The translations under genes were made by a program, and so were the position numbers. This document shows positions 59,387 through 64,000 of a DNA stretch of 64,000 nucleotides, piece after piece (the stretch's first letter is position 1; every line of letters starts with the position of its first letter). Location: positions 152,344-216,343 of the forward strand of contig NZ_LN623538.1 in NCBI RefSeq assembly GCF_000826065.2, given 5' to 3'. Under the pieces are notes generated by a model. That model saw only the letters and a program-made list of their open reading frames with translations, searched no databases and was not told the DNA's origin. The DNA comes from Tessaracoccus massiliensis (lineage in GTDB: Bacteria > Actinomycetota > Actinomycetes > Propionibacteriales > Propionibacteriaceae).

Positions 59387-59513
59387 CAGTGTCTGATGGG
59401 GGCCTGAGAGGGTGGGTCGGGCGTTGCCGAAGACGGTCACCCCGATCTTGGCTCTGAGTGAGCACTGTGTGACCGCCTTCGGCATGGGCGGCGAAGGCCC
59501 CCATCAGACACTG
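59387..59513. repeat. Palindromic element 3, 19-bp perfect terminal inverted repeats
   Basis: CAGTGTCTGATGGGGGCCT (59387-59405) and its exact complement at 59495-59513. A second inner pair, TGCCGAAGACGGTCAC and GTGACCGCCTTCGGCA, matches with one mismatch. The 127-base unit looks like a miniature inverted-repeat element. Confidence 0.85.
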
Positions 59514-59608
59514 CGGAAACCAGCCAGTGGCCAAGGCGCCGAACACGTTGCAGGTTCAACCTGCTGGGATCCACTAGCCTGGGGGCATCCACCGACGCTA
59601 GGGAAGCA

Positions 59609-60944
59609 ATGACGCGACTCACCGTGGACGAGATCATCGCCACCATCCTCGACGACGGCTCCATGACGCCCTGGGACGAGCAGCTTCCAGACCCGCCGCT
59701 CGCGGAGCGTTACCGCGCAGAACTGGAGGCTGCGCGGGCCAGGACCGGCCGCGAGGAATCGGTCGTCGCCTGCGAGGGAACCCTCAACGGCCGCAGGGTC
59801 GCGGTCATTGCCGGGGACCCGGCGTTCCTGGGTGGCTCGATCGGCGTGGCGGCGGGGGAGCGGCTCACCCGCGCGATCGAGCGGGCCACGGCCGAGCGGC
59901 TCCCTCTCATTGCGCTGCCCGTGGGTGGCGGCACACGCATGCAAGAGGGCGCCGTCGCGTTCCTGCAGATGGTCAAGATCACCGGCGCCGTGATGGCGCA
60001 CAAGGACGAGCACCTGCCGTATCTGGTCTATCTGCGGCATCCCACAATGGGGGGCGTCTTCGCGTTCTGGGGTTCGCTCGGGCACGTGACCCTCGCGCAG
60101 CCGGGCGCACTCGTCGGGTTCCTCGGGCCACGGGTCTACGAGGCTCTGTACGGCAACGCTTTCCCACCCGGCGTGCAGTTGTCCGACAACCTGGCAGAGC
60201 GCGGCGTGATCGATGCCGTATGCGAGGTCTCGGAGGTGGCCGGGGCGTTCGACCGGATGCTGGGCGTACTGGCCCACCGCGTGCCGATAGCGCCCCCTCC
60301 TGCCGAGCCCGCGGCAGACCTTCCTGACGTACCTGCCTGGGAATCGGTTGGGCGCACTCGGAGGCAGGACCGGCCGGGGCTCCGCGACCTGCTTGATGTG
60401 GCGGCCTCGGATGTCACGATGCTCAACGGCACCGGCGACGGCGAGTCCCATCCCGGCTCGGTGCTGGCGCTCGCCCGGTGGGGGAATGCCCCCTGCGTGG
60501 TGGTGGGCCAGGACAGGCATGTGCAGGACACGCCCCTCGAACCGGCCGCGCTGCGGGAGGTGCGGCGCGGCATCCGCTTGGCGCGCGAGCTGAAACTGCC
60601 CCTGGTCTCCGTCATCGACACCCCCGGCGCGGCGTTGTCGAAGGAGGCGGATCGCGCCCCTCCCTCCGGAGGCTGCCTCAGCGATCGTGCACCGGGACAC
60701 GGATCACGCCGCGGAGATGGCCGCCGCCCAGGGGGTGCGGTCGGCTGACCTGATGGCCGCCGGCATCGTGGACCGGGTCGTGCCCGAACCCGAGGATCCG
60801 GCGGCCGAGCGCGACGAGTTCTGCCGAAGGCTCGGCGCGGCGCTGCACGACGAGGTGGCGCGGGTCATCACGATGGTCGGACGTGACCGCCGGGCACTCC
60901 GACGCAATCGCTACCGCAGGCTGGGGAACCTGCCTGGCTGTTGA
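59609..60944 (+). pseudogene. Acetyl-CoA carboxylase carboxyltransferase (fused beta-alpha), internal deletion
   Basis: The first frame runs TVDEIIATILDDGSMTPWDE, SVVACEGTLNGRRVAVIAGDPAFLGGSIGVAAGERL, VGGGTRMQEGAVAFLQM, MGGVFAFWGSLG and, in the alpha-type half, LPLVSVIDTPGAALSKEAD, as in fused AccDA chains. At about 60652 the expected next 40 or so residues (the GQGTGGGALA oxyanion region) are missing and the frame changes. The rest, IAPLPPEAASAIVHRDTDHAAEM to the stop at 60944, continues in another frame. As written the enzyme is dead; a collapsed assembly is an alternative. Confidence 0.8.
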
Positions 60945-60990
60945 GCTCTACATCGGCCGAGGGAGCGCGCGGCGGAGTGCGACCGCTAGC

Positions 60991-62256
60991 ATGACCCGTG
61001 TGAACGCACTACTTGACGACCTCCGTTGGCGCGGGCTGATCGCCCATTCGACTGACCCGGACGCGCTCGCCGCGCACCTGGACGCGGGGCCGGTCAAGTT
61101 CTATATCGGTTTCGATCCCACGGCGCAGAGCGTGCACACGGGCAACCTGGTGCAGGCGCTGCTCGCGCGCAGGCTGCAGGATGCGGGGCACCAGCCGTTC
61201 ATGCTCGTGGGCGGTGCCACCGGCCTCATCGGAGATCCGAAGGAGTCCGGCGAGCGGGTGATGAACTCGATGGAGCTCGTCCATGAATGGGTCGACAAGA
61301 TCCGTGACCAGGTGGGCCGGTACGTCAGCTTCGAGGGCCCCAACGCCGCCACCATGGTCAACAACTACGACTGGACCAGCGCCATGTCGGTGCTCGACTT
61401 CCTCCGCGACGTGGGCAAGCACTTCCCGGTCAACCGGATGCTCGCCCGCGACGTGGTGGCCCGGCGCCTGGAGTCCGGCATTTCCTACACGGAGTTCTCC
61501 TACGTCCTCCTCCAGTCGATGGACTTCCGCGAGCTCTACCGCCGCCACGGCGTCACGATGCAGACCGGCGGCTCGGATCAGTGGGGCAACCTCACCGCCG
61601 GCGTCGAGCTGATCCGACGCTCGGATCAGGGCCGGGCCCATGCCATGGCGACGCCGCTGCTCACCAAGGCAGACGGCACCAAGTTCGGTAAGACGGAGTC
61701 CGGCACCGTGTGGCTGGAACCAAATCTGACCAGCCCGTACGCCTTCCACCAGTTCTTCCTGAACGCGGAGGATTCCAAGGTCATCGACTACCTCAAGGTG
61801 TTCTCCTTCCGGTCCCGGGAGGAGATCGAGGAACTGGAGAGGTCGCGAGACGAGGCGCCCTACAAGCGGGAGGCTCAGCGTGCACTGGCCGACGACGTGA
61901 CCGACCTCGTCCACGGGGTTGAGCAGCGCCAGGCCGCCGTCGCTGCCGCCGCTGCGCTCTTCGGACGAGGTGAGCTGCACGACCTCGACGCCGCCACTCT
62001 CGAGGGCGTGGGGCGCGAGGTCGGTGGCGGCGTGGTGGGCCCTGGCGCCACCGTGGTCGAGGCGCTGGTCGCCGCCGGCGTTGTGAAGTCCAAGGGAGAG
62101 GCCCGTCGGGCGATCACGGAGGGCGGCGCCTACCTGAACAACGTGAAGGTGGAGGATCCGGACCGGGTACTGGCCGTGGAGGACCTGCTCCATGGCAGAT
62201 ATGCCGTCGTACGCCGCGGACGCAAGACGGTGGGAGTGGTCACCCTCGCTCGGTGA
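60991..62256 (+). CDS. tyrS: Tyrosyl-tRNA synthetase
   Basis: 421 residues (from ATG 60991), class I. HIGH-like FDPTAQSVHTGNLVQALLARR, tyrosine pocket ATGLIGDPKESGERV, DQWGNLTAGVELIRR and KMSKS-like KFGKTESGTVWL; the C-terminal S4 RNA-binding domain (about 350-420, VKSKGEARRAITEGGAYLNNVKV). GTG at 61000 is an alternative; TAGCAT next to the start could be a -10 giving a nearly leaderless mRNA. It has a 17-base convergent overlap with the capA remnant. Confidence 0.96.
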   Translation: MTRVNALLDDLRWRGLIAHSTDPDALAAHLDAGPVKFYIGFDPTAQSVHTGNLVQALLARRLQDAGHQPFMLVGGATGLIGDPKESGERVMNSMELVHEWVDKIRDQVGRYVSFEGPNAATMVNNYDWTSAMSVLDFLRDVGKHFPVNRMLARDVVARRLESGISYTEFSYVLLQSMDFRELYRRHGVTMQTGGSDQWGNLTAGVELIRRSDQGRAHAMATPLLTKADGTKFGKTESGTVWLEPNLTSPYAFHQFFLNAEDSKVIDYLKVFSFRSREEIEELERSRDEAPYKREAQRALADDVTDLVHGVEQRQAAVAAAAALFGRGELHDLDAATLEGVGREVGGGVVGPGATVVEALVAAGVVKSKGEARRAITEGGAYLNNVKVEDPDRVLAVEDLLHGRYAVVRRGRKTVGVVTLAR

Positions 62257-63183
62257 GTCCCTCCGCGCCAAGCGAGTAGACGACCGTTCGGGTGCGCTCC
62301 GCTGACCGCTGCATCTCCTCGGCCAGCGGGGTGCCCGCCGCCAACGCGTCGGGGATCAGGTGGACGCGTGCAGGTTGCCCGCCTCTCAAGGGGGTGATGA
62401 AGGTCGGCGTGTACTCGGCCGCGGTCGCGGTGAAGCCGCCCTCCTCCTGTTCCGTGAAGGTGAACTGCGCCAGGTAGCCGTCGTAGGTGTACGGCTTGGC
62501 CGGGCCGCTGGCCGCGATGAGGTTGCCGGCGCCGTAGACGACCCACTTCCCGTTGACCTTGGTGATGGGCTGGACCACGTGGGCGTGCTGGCCGAAGACG
62601 AGATCCACCTCAGGTGCCGCGGTCACGGCCTCAGCAAAGGCGGCCTGCTGGGCGTTGATCTCGTGGGAGTATTCGTCCCCGGCATGCATGTGCACCGCGA
62701 CGATGTCGGCGCCAGCCGCCTTCGCGGCCCTGGCCTGGGCAACGGCGACATCAGCGTCGAGCAGCTGCACGGACCACTCCCTGCCTTGGACCTTGCGCAG
62801 CCCATTGAGCCCATAGGTCTGAGAGATCACCGCGATCCGGACCCCACCGTCTGTGGTGAAGATGACAGGGGTCTCTGCCTCTTCCTGGGTGGCGAACGAC
62901 CCAGCAGTCAGGATCCCCGCGTCGCGGTGGACCTGCACGGTGCGCACCAGGCCTTCCCACCCCTGGTCCATGGTGTGGTTGGACGCAGTCGTGCACAGGT
63001 CCCAGCCAGTGGCCCTGATCCCGAGGGCGGCCTCTTGAGGGGCGGCGAAGAGCGGATAGTTCTGGTACGGGCCACCAGCCGGCGCGAAAGGCACCTCGGA
63101 GTGGCAGATCGCCAGATCCGCGGCGCTGACGTATGGCCAGCGAGTAGAACACACGAGAGGGCGGGGAGGAGGCTGCTGCGCAT
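62240..63183 (-). pseudogene. CapA-like metallophosphatase/polyglutamate synthesis protein, N-terminal deletion
   Basis: The ATG at 63183 encodes a lipoprotein-type signal (RSSLLPALSCVLLAG). Exactly where the lipobox cysteine should stand (about 63138) the sequence jumps, in another frame, to YVSAADLAICHSEVPFAPAGG, well inside the CapA domain. The remaining domain is intact: CTTASNHTMDQGWEG, VAVHMHAGDEYSHEINA, VDLVFGQHAHVVQPI and VYGAGNLIA. The missing 60-80 residues would carry the first metal-binding motif, so it is probably non-functional as written. The same kind of lesion occurs in the carboxyltransferase gene 2 kb away. Confidence 0.75.
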
Positions 63184-63241
63184 GGCACCACTCTACGAAA
63201 CAGCGTCACGCAACTGCCATGCGGTCTGCGCTTGCGACGAT

Positions 63242-63270
63242 TTGCGAACACGAAGATCCGCGTGTAATCT
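63242..63270 (+). promoter_or_regulatory. rRNA operon promoter, copy 1
   Basis: TTGCGA (63242-63247), 17 bases, TAATCT (63265-63270). Confidence 0.55.
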
Positions 63271-63412
63271 CATCCAAGCTTCGACGGTGTACCGGACGAT
63301 CAGGACGGAACCGAAGCCATCCACTCATCAACCTTTCAACCCGGGCGAGTGTGCGTTCAGTGAGAACCCGCTCAAGGTCCGGAAGTGGGGGCGCGACCTG
63401 GGCCAAGCTGAT

Positions 63413-63441
63413 TTGCACGGCACAGGGAGAGTGGGTAAAGT
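63413..63441 (+). promoter_or_regulatory. rRNA operon promoter, copy 2
   Basis: TTGCAC (63413-63418), 17 bases, TAAAGT (63436-63441). Confidence 0.7.
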
Positions 63442-63501
63442 AACACAGGCTCGCTACGGCGGGTACCAACAACTCAACCGCGATCGTTGCCAGGCGCCAG
63501 T

Positions 63502-63530
63502 TTGACAACGAAGGAGCAGCCAGGTAGAGT
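63502..63530 (+). promoter_or_regulatory. rRNA operon promoter, copy 3
   Basis: TTGACA (63502-63507), 17 bases, TAGAGT (63525-63530). The -35 is consensus. TGGAACTCG follows. Confidence 0.8.
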
Positions 63531-63623
63531 TGGAACTCGCGAAAGCGAACCAACTCAGGCAAAAGCCCCAGTCAGATGGGGTTTCAGCCAATCCACTGCC
63601 CAGCCGAAAGTGCCAAACAGGAT

Positions 63624-63652
63624 TTGACACACCAGTCGCAGAGAGATAAAGT
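63624..63652 (+). promoter_or_regulatory. rRNA operon promoter, copy 4
   Basis: TTGACA (63624-63629), 17 bases, TAAAGT (63647-63652). Strongest of the four and nearest to 16S. Confidence 0.85.
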
Positions 63653-63949
63653 TGGTCGAGTTGCCCCAGGCAGGAGTCGAGCGAAAAGTTCGACGAATGT
63701 GCGGGTCGCACCCGAAACTTGAGAACTCAACAGCGTGCTTTAAGTCAATGCCAATTTTGATGCACTGTGCAGGGCTGCCTTTGTGGTGGTTTTGTATTTT
63801 GTGTTGTCCCGTCATCCAGCTTTTGTTGGGTGTTGGGTTTCTTTGAGTATTAATATTGATTATGTAAGTCCAGTTTTGGATTTTTGTGTCAGTGTTGAAC
63901 TTGGTTGATGGTTTTCGGATCCTGCTTTGGTGGGGTTTGTGCCGATATT
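63653..63949 (+). ncRNA. 16S rRNA precursor leader
   Basis: No protein gene. ACTTGAGAACTCAACAGCGT at 63717-63736 matches the element that recurs in actinobacterial rRNA leaders (processing/antitermination). From about 63770 the base composition becomes T-rich and clearly lower in GC than the rest of the window, including long T/G tracts and TATTAATATTGATTATG near 63847. This is usual for rRNA leaders and supports this as the first gene of an rrn operon. Confidence 0.7.
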
Positions 63950-64000
63950 TTTCAACGGAGAGTTTGATCCTGGCTCAGGACGAACGCTGGCGGCGTGCTT
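63950..64000 (+). rRNA. 16S ribosomal RNA, 5' end (partial)
   Basis: TTCAACGGAGAGTTTGATCC is followed by TGGCTCAGGACGAACGC and TGGCGGCGTGCTT, the invariant 5' region of actinobacterial 16S rRNA (primer 27F site at 63959). The exact mature end is within a few bases of 63950; the gene continues past the window. Confidence 0.98.

Larger units (their letters stand above)
58980..59608. other. Gene-free stretch between argH and the carboxyltransferase gene
   Basis: About 630 bases without a convincing gene. It holds three consecutive palindromic units, described separately (59010-59156, 59222-59321, 59387-59513). Short open frames across it overlap on both strands and show no conserved protein features. 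The last 40 bases should contain the start signals of the next gene (CTAGCC...AGGGAAGC before ATG 59609). Confidence 0.7.

Overview
The window is high-GC DNA from an actinobacterium, most likely a member of the Propionibacteriaceae; I cannot fix the genus. Evidence for this is the mycothiol gene mshC, the actinobacterial block of histidine phosphatase, DUF3090 and SCO1664-type genes, frequent GTG starts, 4-base gene overlaps, a probable pyrophosphate-dependent PEP carboxykinase and a cobalamin-regulated uptake operon. The last two fit propionic-acid metabolism, which relies on vitamin B12.

Layout. 1-20841: a conserved chromosome-segregation, secretion and translation block (smc end, ftsY, recQ, ffh, rpsP, khpA, rimM, trmD, rplS, lepB, rnhB, DUF2469, yraN, comM, dprA). 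It is interrupted by an amidohydrolase, a secreted repeat protein, sppA and a metallopeptidase gene, and by a complete succinate dehydrogenase operon (sdhCAB) set between trmD and rplS. 20847-27383 (minus strand): a cobalamin riboswitch followed by two DUF4430 surface proteins, EcfT, a double EcfA, an S component and a secreted alpha/alpha-barrel protein. Together these look like a bacterial counterpart of transcobalamin capture coupled to an ECF importer, and this is the most interesting system here. 27434-34306: HAD phosphatase, PPi-type PEPCK, a broken low-molecular-weight phosphatase gene, a Ser/Thr kinase, an unusual long hairpin and tRNA-Leu(GAG). 34375-42715: DUF3224, aldo/keto reductase, uppP, the phosphatase-DUF3090-SCO1664-mshC block, hisE-hisG and small membrane or unknown genes. 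42690-48679: infC (with an ATC start and an attenuated leader), rpmI, rplT, an rRNA methyltransferase, pheS and pheT. 48767-58911: arginine deiminase, a TetR regulator, unknown membrane proteins and the arginine cluster argCJBD-RH, which lacks argF and argG. 58912-64000: a palindrome-rich intergenic stretch, a carboxyltransferase gene and a capA-like gene that both carry internal deletions, tyrS, four tandem rRNA promoters, and the first about 50 bases of 16S rRNA.

Quality warning. Bases 7948-7999, inside sppA, are Illumina Nextera adapter sequence including the N702 index, next to a 42-bp perfect inverted repeat. Several other genes are broken by single-base frameshifts (26.0 kb, 32.45 kb, 32.86 kb) or internal deletions (60.65 kb, 63.14 kb). 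Some of these may be assembly errors and not biology; each is marked where it occurs.
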